Assembly: GCA_964497095.1 (NCBI GenBank)
Contig: CAZCCL010000020.1
Location: forward strand, 1-29,482
Origin: CAVPLM01 sp964497095
GTDB taxonomy: Bacteria > Actinomycetota > Thermoleophilia > RBG-16-64-13
Length of the DNA: 29,482 bases
Direction: 5' to 3'
Both the position numbers and the translations under genes were made by a program. A model generated the notes under the pieces. That model was not told where the DNA came from and did no database searches. It saw only the letters and a program-made list of their open reading frames with translations. Numbering within the stretch: the stretch's first letter is position 1; every line of letters starts with the position of its first letter. Below are positions 1 to 7,349 of this stretch, one piece after another.

Positions 1-2
1 CG

Positions 3-236
3 ATCCTGGGGATGGCCGGGCTGCAGCCGGACGCCGAGAAGATCAGGATGGAAGCTGCAGACGGCTACTGGGTCTACCTCAGCCTCGAGGAGGCCCTCCG
101 ACCGGAGAACTTCCTGGCCTATGAATGGATGGGGCAGCCGGTGCCTGTGCTGCATGGCTTCCCGGTTCGGGCTGTCATTCCGGACAAGTATGGCTCCTAC
201 TGGGTCAAGTGGCTTCTGCAGATCGAGGTGGAGTAG
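3..236 (+). CDS. Molybdopterin oxidoreductase (sulfite-oxidase fold), C-terminal fragment
   Basis: The reading frame is open at the left edge, so only the last 77 residues are present. The stretch GQPVPVLHGFPVRAVIPDKY followed by GSYWVKWLLQIEV is the typical end of the molybdopterin-binding domain of the sulfite oxidase / YedY-like family, where the chain folds around the Mo-cofactor (family knowledge). The same pattern, GFPFQVVAKSKYGYKWAKWVTRIEL, split here only by my reading, recurs at the end of the next gene, so the two are paralogues. The Mo-ligating Cys and any export signal would lie upstream of the window. The next gene starts 40 bases downstream on the same strand, which suggests one operon. 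Substrate cannot be told from the fragment. Confidence 0.8.
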   Translation: MLGMAGLQPDAEKIRMEAADGYWVYLSLEEALRPENFLAYEWMGQPVPVLHGFPVRAVIPDKYGSYWVKWLLQIEVE

Positions 237-276
237 GAAGCAGTCCAACGTGGACTATGACAGAACGGGAGCAGCG

Positions 277-981
277 ATGAGAATCAAGGCACCGCACATA
301 TTGTCAGTGTTTGCCGTACTCGTGATGCTGGCCATGGGATTGGCAGTTGTCGGCTGCGGCGGCGGCGGGTCCACATCTGTCGGCGGCTCGACGGCGTCCC
401 AAACCTCCGGAGAAGTGGAAGCCACTGAGTTCCAGGGCGTGGAACTGACCCCCATCAGCGATCAAGGCAACAACGCCCTGAAAGGGACTCAGGTTATTGG
501 CAGGGATACTTACAGACTCGTGGTGGACGGTCTGGTGCAAACCCCGCTATCTCTGTCTTATGCTGATTTGCAGGCCCATGACCAGGAGTCGTGGTTGATG
601 GACTTGAACTGCGTGGAAGGCTGGAGTTTCACGGCCAAATGGACCGGTCCGTCACTCAGCGCCATTCTTGATGATGCCCGGGTGGACTCCTCGGCAGTCA
701 TAGCCATATTCCATACTGAGGATGTACCGGAAGGATACACTTCATTGGATTTAAAATACATTCGCGATAACAACATACTGCTTGCTTTGAAACTAAACGA
801 TATCACTCTAACACCTGAGAGAGGTTTCCCTTTTCAGGTAGTGGCTAAGAGCAAGTATGGATATAAATGGGCTAAATGGGTTACTCGTATAGAACTATCA
901 TCAGATGCCGACTTCAGGGGATACTGGGAACGTGCAGGGTATAGCAACGATGCCGATGTTGGCGGGCCCGCCTTTGAGTAG
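277..981 (+). CDS. Lipoprotein with sulfite-oxidase-fold molybdopterin domain
   Basis: The protein has 234 residues from the ATG at 277; a longer open frame exists upstream but this start is followed at once by a signal peptide. Residues 1-26 are a hydrophobic signal ending in the lipobox VVGC, with Cys27 as the predicted lipidated residue, followed by a Gly/Ser-rich linker. Residues about 75-220 match the oxidoreductase molybdopterin-binding domain: RLVVDGLV, then NCVEGW with Cys112 in the place of the Mo ligand, then GFPFQVV and KYGYKWAKW. It is therefore probably an exported, membrane-tethered, Mo-dependent redox enzyme of unknown substrate. It lies between a paralogue fragment and a small membrane protein that may pass electrons. 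The middle of the gene (about 735-880) is visibly richer in A and T than its neighbours, which may mean transfer. It lacks the C-terminal dimerisation domain of true sulfite oxidases. Confidence 0.82.
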   Translation: MRIKAPHILSVFAVLVMLAMGLAVVGCGGGGSTSVGGSTASQTSGEVEATEFQGVELTPISDQGNNALKGTQVIGRDTYRLVVDGLVQTPLSLSYADLQAHDQESWLMDLNCVEGWSFTAKWTGPSLSAILDDARVDSSAVIAIFHTEDVPEGYTSLDLKYIRDNNILLALKLNDITLTPERGFPFQVVAKSKYGYKWAKWVTRIELSSDADFRGYWERAGYSNDADVGGPAFE

Positions 982-1142
982 GGCGCCGAGGTTTCCGCGT
1001 GCTCTAGTGCCCTTGTGAAGTGGGAAGGCGTATGACATCAACGGCGAGACGTTCGCGCCCCTGCCCATACCACCCGTCGAGAGTCGCAGCCACAGGCGAG
1101 AAGGATTGACAGGCGGCGGCTTTTCCAACCATGGAGTTACTC

Positions 1143-1520
1143 ATGTTCACCCACTACCATGTCAGCCTGATCGCCATCGCGCTTTTCCTCATCTACGCGG
1201 TAAGCTTCTTTCTCTACAAGACCAAGCGCATCAGGATCAGCAGCCATCGCAAGGTCTGGAACGTCCTCCTGTTGGCGACTTTTCTGATCACAGGCATCTT
1301 CGGGCTCATCTTGGCAGTTCGGCGAGACTACGTGTTGCTCTTCGCCTTCCCCGTCAACTTGCTCTTCTGGCATGTGGAAGCAGGGGTGGTCATGACGGTG
1401 ATCTCGCTGTTCCATCTCAGCTGGCACCTGAGCTACTACCGCGACCTGCTCAAGAGCGGCCGCCAGAAGGTGAGCGCCGCACGCGAGGCCACGCGCGTTC
1501 AGGAAGCCCCCGAGAGATAG
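1143..1520 (+). CDS. Small His-rich membrane protein, possible cytochrome b-like redox partner
   Basis: I chose the ATG at 1143, which has GGAG six bases upstream; an in-frame ATG at 1131 would add four residues. The 125-residue protein has about three to four hydrophobic segments: roughly 5-23, 41-60, 67-83 and 84-102. Histidines sit at or near membrane segments (THYHVS at the start, HVEAG, and FHLSWH near the last helix), a layout seen in small cytochrome b-type and DUF4405-like proteins that bind haem through paired His. Given the two molybdopterin proteins just upstream on the same strand, a role as membrane electron partner, as YedZ is for YedY, is a reasonable inference. Haem binding is not proven. 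The gap to the upstream gene is about 160 bases, so it could also have its own promoter. Confidence 0.68.
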   Translation: MFTHYHVSLIAIALFLIYAVSFFLYKTKRIRISSHRKVWNVLLLATFLITGIFGLILAVRRDYVLLFAFPVNLLFWHVEAGVVMTVISLFHLSWHLSYYRDLLKSGRQKVSAAREATRVQEAPER

Positions 1521-1751
1521 CGGGCCTCGTCGAAGAAGACCGGCGTGGTGCGACCCAAGTGTGTCTGCGTACTCGTCTCCCCCTACGAAGGCCACTCGGC
1601 CGAAAACAGCGGAAGGCACGTCCATGCCAATGAGCGGTTAGCGGCAAGATGGAGAACAGAAGGCGTCTCCCTTGCCGAAGGAGGTCGAGTTTGTTTGCGG
1701 ACTGCGGACCCTGTGTCGCTGCCCCCACGGGCCGCCAACCGCCTGTTCACG

Positions 1752-2132
1752 CTAACTCGTCTGGCCCTCTTCTTGCGGCTCCACGCAGCCCTCGGCCGGT
1801 TCGGTCACCGATCGCGCGTAGTCGAGACCGTAGTATCTGCACAGCTTCTCTTCTACCTCGGGTAGCGAAGCCAGTTCGTCCTTGACGTGCGGCGCGCCCT
1901 TCACCCGGTCTTTGTCAAAGGATACAACGAGCCTGCCACCGGATGACTGGACCTCACCGGCTGGCACATAGACCTTTTTGGCGCCGAGCAGACCGGTCTT
2001 CACGACCAGCCATTCGAGATTGCCCACGAGCTCGCCAAAGCGTATGTCCTCGATCGTGCCGATCTTCTCGCCGTCCTGATCGTACAGATCGTGACCGGTC
2101 CACTGGGTTTCTACTTCATCGTTCCCGGCCAT
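1752..2132 (-). CDS. PRC-barrel domain protein
   Basis: The 126-residue protein starts at the ATG at 2132, which has AAAGGAG (positions 2138-2144) five bases upstream; GTG codons just before it would only lengthen it by two residues. The N-terminal half (GHDLYDQDGEKIGTIEDIRF, then LEWLVVKTGLLGAKKVYVP) is a PRC-barrel, a small beta-barrel found in photosynthetic reaction centre H subunits, RimM and many stand-alone stress or surface-adaptation proteins. The C-terminal part is acidic and likely flexible. Stand-alone PRC-barrel proteins of this length are common in actinobacteria; their precise role is mostly unknown. No clear partner is adjacent: the neighbour downstream on the other strand is the redox cluster, and upstream lies a possible small ORF and the aldo/keto reductase. 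Confidence 0.8.
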   Translation of the reverse strand: MAGNDEVETQWTGHDLYDQDGEKIGTIEDIRFGELVGNLEWLVVKTGLLGAKKVYVPAGEVQSSGGRLVVSFDKDRVKGAPHVKDELASLPEVEEKLCRYYGLDYARSVTEPAEGCVEPQEEGQTS

Positions 2133-2195
2133 CACCACTCCTTTCTGGGGAAGCGGGTCACATTGTCTTCTTCTCCCCCGGTACGGAAGGCAAGA

Positions 2196-2217
2196 AACCC
2201 CCGGTACCGTTGGCGGA
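2196..2217. repeat. Possible short relic of tRNA-Ser-associated repeat (copy G)
   Basis: The 13-base word ACCCCCGGTACCG at the start of this stretch is identical to the T-arm/variable-arm junction of the tRNA-Ser half near 23450, and the following bases (TTGGCGGAG) resemble CTTGCGCGG. It is too short to be sure; it lies between the PRC-barrel gene and the next small ORF, a place similar to that of other copies. Confidence 0.3.
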
Positions 2218-2228
2218 GACTGCAGGGA

Positions 2229-2429
2229 TCAGTCGGCGTGAGAACTCTCCGTCAACAGGTGCGTCAGCGACTCTCGGAATCGTTGCCGATCCTCCTCCAA
2301 GAACGGGGTGGGTCCCCTGGTGCGTCCCCCGGCCCGTCGATGCCGCTGCTCGGCGTCGCGAATGGCCAGTTCGGCGTCGATGGTGATCGGCGAATACCGG
2401 CGACCGCGGGTCTCACTCCGCTTCCTCAT
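2229..2429 (-). CDS. Possible small protein overlapping the aldo/keto reductase end
   Basis: This 66-residue frame begins with an ATG inside the last codons of the aldo/keto reductase gene and overlaps it by 17 bases, an arrangement typical of translational coupling. The product is hydrophilic and rich in Arg and Glu, with a likely helical end (FLEEDRQRFRESLTHLL). I recognise no family and see no strong ribosome binding site. It could be a real downstream gene of the reductase operon or a chance frame in GC-rich DNA. Confidence 0.4.
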   Translation of the reverse strand: MRKRSETRGRRYSPITIDAELAIRDAEQRHRRAGGRTRGPTPFLEEDRQRFRESLTHLLTESSHAD

Positions 2430-3447
2430 CCAACCAACGCAGGTTCTCCCGGATCAGGTCGGGTATCGGCAGCTCGTAGGGACAGCGGGGTAGGCAGTTG
2501 CCGCACTCGGTGCAGCTCCTGCCCTTGTTGATGCCTTCCCAGAGCGGGCTGTTCTGCAGGAGCTCTTTTCCCATGCGCTTAACCATAGAGCGTATGCCGA
2601 GGACCGCCTGGATGGAGATCCCCTCCGAACAAGGCTGGCAGTAGTCGCACCGGCGGCAGAAGACCTTGTCGTAGCTCTGCTGGATCTCTGCGATCCGCCG
2701 CTTGTCTTCCTCCGTCAGAGGCTTGCCGTCCTCGAACACGCGCCAGTTCTCGTCGAACAACTCCGGATGCTCGACCCCGGCGACAACCAGGACGCCCGGC
2801 TCGGCCAGGGCATATTTCAGGGCCAACCGGGCATCGTCTATCACCCCGCCGGAGAAAGGCTTCATGGCGAGCACGCCGACGTTCTTCTCGATCGCTTTGG
2901 GGATGATGGTTGCTCGGGCCTGGGGTTCGAGAAAGCTGAAGCAGACCATGATGACATCGAAAAGGTCGTCCTCGAGGGCACGATACAACACGTCCAGACT
3001 GTGACTGGAGATACCTATGTGGCCGATCAGGCCTTCGTCTTTGGCCCTGCGCAGGGCCTCCAGCGCTCCTCCCTGGGAGATCACCGTCTCGTAGTCGGCA
3101 TGGGTTCTCACGAAGTGACACTTGTAGATGTCTATGTAGTCCCGCTGGAGTTCCTTCAGGCTGGTCTCCAGGTCGGCCCGCATCTTGTCCGCCGTGGGGG
3201 CATGGGACTTGGAGGCGAGGATGGGGTGGCTATCGGTTTGCTTCAGGGCTAGGCCGATCCGGTGCTCGCTGGTGCTGTAGCCGCGGGAGGTATCGATGAA
3301 ATCGACCCCCCGCTCCAGGGCATGGCAGACGGTCTGAACCGCTTCTGCCTCGCTCACCCTCTGCATCGGCAGGCTTCCAAAGCCGAGACGGCAGGTCTCG
3401 AGTCCGGTTCTGCCCAGCGTCATCCGTTCCATGTGCTGCCGTCCCAT
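2413..3447 (-). CDS. Aldo/keto reductase with C-terminal Fe-S domain
   Basis: The 344-residue protein has an N-terminal aldo/keto reductase TIM barrel: MTLGRTGLETCRLGFGS, then FIDTSRGYSTSE, with the family's catalytic tetrad visible as Asp52, Tyr57, Lys80 and His111. After about residue 260 comes a cysteine-rich tail, CRRCDYCQPC (Cys264, 267, 270, 273) and CTECGNCLPRC (Cys312, 315, 318, 322), the layout of a two-cluster 4Fe-4S ferredoxin-like domain. Such fused enzymes are found mainly in anaerobic or microaerobic bacteria and probably exchange electrons between NAD(P)H or a ferredoxin and a carbonyl or other substrate; the true substrate is usually unknown. The start could also be the ATG at 3432, since no strong ribosome binding site separates them. 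The aquaporin gene lies upstream on the same strand after about 200 bases. Confidence 0.9.
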   Translation of the reverse strand: MGRQHMERMTLGRTGLETCRLGFGSLPMQRVSEAEAVQTVCHALERGVDFIDTSRGYSTSEHRIGLALKQTDSHPILASKSHAPTADKMRADLETSLKELQRDYIDIYKCHFVRTHADYETVISQGGALEALRRAKDEGLIGHIGISSHSLDVLYRALEDDLFDVIMVCFSFLEPQARATIIPKAIEKNVGVLAMKPFSGGVIDDARLALKYALAEPGVLVVAGVEHPELFDENWRVFEDGKPLTEEDKRRIAEIQQSYDKVFCRRCDYCQPCSEGISIQAVLGIRSMVKRMGKELLQNSPLWEGINKGRSCTECGNCLPRCPYELPIPDLIRENLRWLDEEAE

Positions 3448-3653
3448 CTTGCGTGCCGATTGACGTCCGTGCCCGCCGCGCGCTTTGCGAGCGCGACGCC
3501 GCGCCCCAGTATAGCCTGGGGGTCACCAGAGACGTATGGCGAAGAAAGGCATGCCGCCCTCCGCTTCGCACGCCACGAAGGTCACATTCTTGGCGCGTGC
3601 GTTCACGTGGATTCCGGTCGTCTGCGGGCGCAGGCGCGACCTGGCTCGGGTTC

Positions 3654-4565
3654 CTACGGTCCGCCGGCGGAGTCCCGAGCCGTAGTCGTGTTCGCACCGA
3701 GTCCTTTGGAGTCCGTTTCGATCGGTCCCGGTTGCCAAAGATCGCCCAGGGTGCCCGAGGCGGCCCGGCGCCCGGCGATGCCCCCACCCCGGCCCCTCAA
3801 CGCCCAGGCGAAGCCGACCGCGATGCACGAGCCCGCGAGTGGCCCCGCCAGGTAGGCCCACCAGGCGGTGTAGTCGCCAAGGATGAGTGCAGGGCCCAGC
3901 GAGCGGGCCGGGTTCATGGAGGCGCCGCTCACCGGCCAGCCGAACAGTCCCGCCAGCGCGATGAACCCTCCCACCCCGATAGCCGCTCCCCAACCGACGC
4001 TCTGGGCGCCGGAGGCAGTCCCCAAGATCACGCTCACCAGTCCGACGGTAAGAAGGATCTCCCAGCCCATGGCGAGGGGAGTACTCACGCCCTGTCCCGG
4101 CAGGGTGAGCCCGGCGGCCCCCTGTTTGCCGAGAAAAAGCACCAGGACTTCCATGGCAAGAACGGCTCCCGCCAGCTGGGCCACGATATAGGCCGGCACC
4201 CGCTTCCAGGCAAAGTCTTTGCGGAGGGCGAAGGCTATGCTCACCACCGGGTTGAGGTGGGCCCCGGAAACAGCCCCCATAAACAGTATGATGCTCATGA
4301 CAATGAGTCCCGGAGCCACCACCTGTGCTGCCGCTGGGATCGCGTGCCCCCCAAAGCGGGCGTTCACCACGCCGCCACCTGCCGCCACGAGCACTAGGAG
4401 AAAGGTGCCGAAAAGCTCGGCGAACAAGCGCCGCAGGAGATACGAGCCCGCCTTGTCGAAATTCAGGCGGCCGCTCAGGGTCTGAGCGGGGATTCCGAGA
4501 ATCTCGGCTATGAAGCTGGGAGACGCATCGGAACGGTCTTGCTCTGGAGGTCCCGGTTCTGCCAC
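3654..4565 (-). CDS. Aquaporin / MIP family channel
   Basis: The protein carries six hydrophobic segments and both half-helix motifs of the major intrinsic protein family: SGAHLNPVVS in the first half and SGASMNPARSLGP in the second. The first motif reads NPV where NPA is usual. It should form a tetrameric inner-membrane pore for water or small neutral solutes; the arginine after the second motif (NPAR) is the selectivity-filter arginine. I prefer the GTG at 4565, which has AAAGGAG (4575-4581) nine bases upstream, giving 303 residues; an ATG at 4613 would add 16 residues but has no ribosome binding site. Either way there is an unusual hydrophilic N-terminal extension of roughly 45-60 residues and a Gly/Arg-rich C-terminal tail of about 50 residues. 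Water versus glycerol specificity cannot be settled from sequence alone. Confidence 0.9.
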   Translation of the reverse strand: MAEPGPPEQDRSDASPSFIAEILGIPAQTLSGRLNFDKAGSYLLRRLFAELFGTFLLVLVAAGGGVVNARFGGHAIPAAAQVVAPGLIVMSIILFMGAVSGAHLNPVVSIAFALRKDFAWKRVPAYIVAQLAGAVLAMEVLVLFLGKQGAAGLTLPGQGVSTPLAMGWEILLTVGLVSVILGTASGAQSVGWGAAIGVGGFIALAGLFGWPVSGASMNPARSLGPALILGDYTAWWAYLAGPLAGSCIAVGFAWALRGRGGGIAGRRAASGTLGDLWQPGPIETDSKGLGANTTTARDSAGGP

Positions 4566-4574
4566 GGGTCGGCG

Positions 4575-4581
4575 CTCCTTT
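4575..4581 (-). promoter_or_regulatory. Ribosome binding site deciding the aquaporin start
   Basis: On the minus strand this reads AAAGGAG, nine bases before a GTG codon at 4565. It is the only good match upstream of the aquaporin and argues against the more distal ATG at 4613. Confidence 0.55.
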
Positions 4582-4842
4582 GTCGGAGTTGGTCTTCCAC
4601 CATCACTTCTCATTGGGCGGCAACAAGGTTTCTCCTTCCCGGTTGCCGGCCGCGCGGTCGCTCTGATGGTGTTTGATGGAAGCCAGGGGCCCGGCAGACT
4701 ACTGGCCCTCGGAATGCCGGGCCGATGACTCGATTACAATAGTGGCTCATCAACGAACGCCGGAGAGCGGTTGGGGTCCGAGAGCAGGTCTCCAACGGAA
4801 CCAGGACGGCTTGCACTCCCGCTGAGAGCAGGGGAGGCTCAC

Positions 4843-5058
4843 GTGACAAGAACGGCAAAGACCGTATCTTGGCGTCTTGGCATAATATTCACGGTGACCG
4901 GGATCATCTCCCTCGTATTGCACGGGAGAGACCACCACCTTGGGCCGTGGGCCTGGCTCGTGGTCGGCATCGTGTTGCTGGTGGTGGGGCTCGTGATGCT
5001 CTATGTGGGCCTGCGCCGGGGCTCAGGTGAGGGCAAGCCCCCTGATATCAGTCAGTAG
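4843..5058 (+). CDS. Small two-helix membrane protein
   Basis: The start chosen is the GTG at 4843, with GGGGAGG (4831-4837) five bases upstream; a longer in-frame ATG at 4771 lacks such a site. The 71-residue product has two hydrophobic segments (about residues 12-25 and 31-55), joined by a short His-containing loop (HGRDHHLG), and a basic-to-polar C-terminus. No family is recognised with certainty; short membrane proteins of this kind are common in actinobacteria. It diverges from the aquaporin gene, with about 280 bases between the two starts, and is followed by repeat copy A. Confidence 0.68.
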   Translation: MTRTAKTVSWRLGIIFTVTGIISLVLHGRDHHLGPWAWLVVGIVLLVVGLVMLYVGLRRGSGEGKPPDISQ

Positions 5059-5504
5059 ACCAACACCCGGCGACCGTAGTGGCCGACGATGAAGGACGAC
5101 CTTAGCGCGTGAATCCGGCACGCCCACTCGCGCCTCGCCACAGGGAAGCGGTCAGAGAGGGAGCGCAAGACCTGGTGCGACGCAATACCCGGCGCGGCGC
5201 AATACTGAGTACTCCCGCGGGTCTAGGTCGGTCCGTCCCGTCCCGTCTGTTGGCGCCGTTTCCTGCAGTCGAGGCTGCCCCCGAGTCGCTCCCGAACTTG
5301 CCTCGGAGACGCGAAAACCCGGCTTTCCCCGCTGGGTCCCAGCGCACGATTCTCGGCTTCTGAAGCGGAGCGGGGGGATTCGCACCGCCCCGGTACCGCT
5401 TGCGCGGCCGGCCGTAAACTCTTCCTGCGGGTTGACGGCTCTCTGCCTGGGCGTACGATGAGTGAGAGGGCGTCGTTCGTATCTTGTGTGGGGAGGCACG
5501 GGTC
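5059..5504. other. Intergenic stretch with decayed tRNA/repeat copy
   Basis: There is no convincing gene in these 446 bases. They contain repeat copy A (about 5231-5412). Short open frames on both strands mainly translate the repeat and lack ribosome binding sites. Confidence 0.6.
5231..5412 (-). repeat. Repeat copy A: decayed integrase-tail-like block plus tRNA-Ser 3' half
   Basis: Read on the plus strand, this copy has a GTCCGTCCCG start, a GCCCCCGAGTCGCTCCCGAA block, GACGCGAAAACCCGGC, CTTCTGAAGCGGAGCG and finally GATTCGCACC followed by CGGTACCGCTTGCGCGGC. The same words in the same order occur in copy C at 23334-23487, where the last part is a clean tRNA-Ser 3' half. Here the T-arm is damaged (GATTCGCACCGCC instead of GATTCGAACCCCC), so it cannot be a working tRNA. 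Strand is given by the tRNA-like part. Confidence 0.7.
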
Positions 5505-5972
5505 ATGACCAGAATCGAGAAGCAGATAGTCGTGGAAAGACCGGCAGAGGACGTTCTTCGTTTCGCTAGAGATTGGCGTACTATCCCGAGATATCTCGAC
5601 TACATCCAAGAGGTGAAACCCCTAACCGAGGTCACCGCGGGCAAGGGAGCAAAGTACTTGGTGAACCTCACCTATCTCGGCCGCAAGATGACCAGCGAGT
5701 GGGAGACGATCGAGTACGACGAACGCAAGGGGTGGACCTTCGCAGCGCCACTCATGGGAATAGTGGCGCGGAAGCACTGGCGCTTTGAGCCGATGGGGGA
5801 ATCGACCCGGGTCTCCTTCGCGCTTGAATACGATCCGAAGCCGCCGGTCATCGCTCCCCTGGCGGACGCCATCCTGTTGCGGCGAAAGTGGGACCAGATC
5901 TACGAGCGTGGTATGGAGAACCTGAAGCGCGTCATCGAGGCGGAGCCCACAAAGGAGATGGCAGCCGTCTAG
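5505..5972 (+). CDS. SRPBCC / polyketide cyclase-like protein
   Basis: The 155-residue protein starts at the ATG at 5505, eight bases after a GGGGAGG ribosome binding site. Its pattern (MTRIEKQIVVERPAEDVLRF, then WRTIPRYLDYIQEV, a central beta-rich part with ARKHWRFEP, and a long C-terminal helix ending in ERGMENLKRVIE) is that of the START/SRPBCC helix-grip fold. Such proteins bind hydrophobic ligands in a deep pocket and act as cyclases, lipid carriers or stress proteins. Neither catalytic residues nor a ligand can be named here. The gene stands alone between repeat copies A and B, which suggests that it may have been acquired or moved together with them. Confidence 0.8.
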   Translation: MTRIEKQIVVERPAEDVLRFARDWRTIPRYLDYIQEVKPLTEVTAGKGAKYLVNLTYLGRKMTSEWETIEYDERKGWTFAAPLMGIVARKHWRFEPMGESTRVSFALEYDPKPPVIAPLADAILLRRKWDQIYERGMENLKRVIEAEPTKEMAAV

Positions 5973-6292
5973 TCAGGTGATTGCGCAGTGCGGCTCTGCC
6001 GTTCGGTGTATGTGGGTCCGTCTCAGTCCGTCGGGCGCCGGTGAGTTTGCCACCGGATTGCCCCCGAACTCGCCCCGAAGGTGGCGCCGAGGCGCGGTCT
6101 CTCGGGCCGGGTCGCGACACACGATTCTTGGCTTTCTGGAGCGGGGAATTCGAAACCGGCGAGGATCGAGCGCGAGGACAAGCCGATCGGATCTGAGTGC
6201 TCCGCCAGAAGCACATGGCCGAATAGGCTCAGCGCCGTTCTTGCTGGTGCTGTGGTACCAGCTATCGCCAAGAACACCGCCGAAACCCGGTC
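5973..6292. other. Intergenic stretch with repeat copy B
   Basis: No gene is apparent in these 320 bases between the convergent SRPBCC and lgt genes; the left half is repeat copy B, and I see nothing notable in the right half. Confidence 0.6.
6017..6160 (-). repeat. Repeat copy B
   Basis: On the plus strand it contains GTCCGTCTCAGTCCGTC, GTGAGTTTGCCACCGGATTG, CCCCCGAACTCGCCCC and then CACGATTCTTGGCTTTCTGG followed by AGCGGGGAATTCGAAACCGG. The order matches copies A and C, but the tRNA-like part has decayed to a short T-loop-like remnant (GAATTCGAAACC), and the terminator stem seen in copy C is lost. Confidence 0.7.
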
Positions 6293-7075
6293 CTAACCCC
6301 CAGTGGCGGACTCTTTCCCAGGCGAGACCGGACGCAAGCGGCCCCGGGTCCCGAACCACCATGTCCCTGCTATCCCCACGAGCACCAGCGCGATGGCGAT
6401 CCACTGCTGTTGGGTCAGTCCCAGAGCGACGGGCTCGTTGGTGCGTATGAACTCCACCAGGAGGCGCTCGATCCCGGCGAGAATCGCGTAGACGAACATC
6501 AGCGGGCCTTCCCGCTTGAAGCGCGGCCCGATGACCCACGCGAGCAGCGCGAAGATGGCCAAAGAGGCCAAGCTTGAGTAGAGTTGGGTGGGATGCACGT
6601 GCACGCCTTCTGGGGTGGGCGGCACGCCCTGTGGGAACGACATGCCCCAGGGGAGATCCGTGGGCGTCCCGTGGCAGCAGCCTCTAAGGAAGCACCCGAT
6701 ACGGCCGAAGGCGTAGCCCATTGGTAATGCAATGGCCCCGGAGTCAATGACTGCCGCCAGTCTTTGCTTGGAAACCAGGGTGACGAGGACCACTGCGGCG
6801 ACGGCGCCGAACAAGCCGCCGAACCAGACCAAGCCTTGGCCGCTCAGCATGTTCCCGGGGAACTCCTCAGGGTGGATGATGAGGTAGTGGATCTTCGCTC
6901 CCAGTAGACCGCCTATGATGGCTGCTATCAACAGGGGGTAGATGAAGTCGGGCCTGACGCCGCGTTTCTTGAACTGCCAATGAGCGACGATACCGGCGGA
7001 GATGAAGGCCAAGGCCATCATGGCCCCGTACGAGTTCATGGTGAAGCCGCCGATACGGAATAGCTCCGGGTGCAT
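6293..7075 (-). CDS. lgt: Prolipoprotein diacylglyceryl transferase
   Basis: This 260-residue integral membrane enzyme moves a diacylglyceryl group from phosphatidylglycerol to the Cys of lipoprotein precursors, the first step of lipoprotein maturation. The family signature GRIGCFLRGCCHG is at residues 124-136, with HPTQLY at 161-166 and ERLLVEFIR at 203-211. About seven hydrophobic segments are visible and the length is normal for the family. The ATG at 7075 follows AGGGAG with a short spacer. Its likely clients include the lipoproteins encoded at 277-981 and 27404-28462. Repeat copy B lies downstream of its stop. Confidence 0.95.
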   Translation of the reverse strand: MHPELFRIGGFTMNSYGAMMALAFISAGIVAHWQFKKRGVRPDFIYPLLIAAIIGGLLGAKIHYLIIHPEEFPGNMLSGQGLVWFGGLFGAVAAVVLVTLVSKQRLAAVIDSGAIALPMGYAFGRIGCFLRGCCHGTPTDLPWGMSFPQGVPPTPEGVHVHPTQLYSSLASLAIFALLAWVIGPRFKREGPLMFVYAILAGIERLLVEFIRTNEPVALGLTQQQWIAIALVLVGIAGTWWFGTRGRLRPVSPGKESATGG

Positions 7076-7349
7076 TCAACTCCCTCTCTCGTGTCGCCGC
7101 AGTAGCACGCGGCTGCACTCCAGGCAGCCGCGCATCGGCACATTGTCTCACGGAGTCATGGGGAAACCGCGTGGGTCCGCTGCCCTAGCCTGCTCGATCG
7201 AACAAATCTGGTCTCGACCTCGAACTCAGTTCAGCACAGGCGAACTGGGATGTCGGCTCGCGTTCCTCGGTTCGTTCCGGGTTGGTTGTTGGTAGCCCTT
7301 TGGCCCGGCACAAAGGTCTTCGAGGGACCGCCCGTAGTTCCGGCGGTGG

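Noticed and set aside
3448..3653. A short minus-strand peptide frame ending in FVACEAEGGMPFFAIRLW between the aquaporin and the reductase
   Set aside because: It looks protein-like for about 27 residues but has no ribosome binding site or known family; it is too short to claim as a gene or a remnant.
3453..4397. A 314-codon plus-strand frame opposite the aquaporin
   Set aside because: It has low-complexity Arg/Gly/Pro/Ala composition, and the aquaporin on the other strand has both intact NPA-type motifs.
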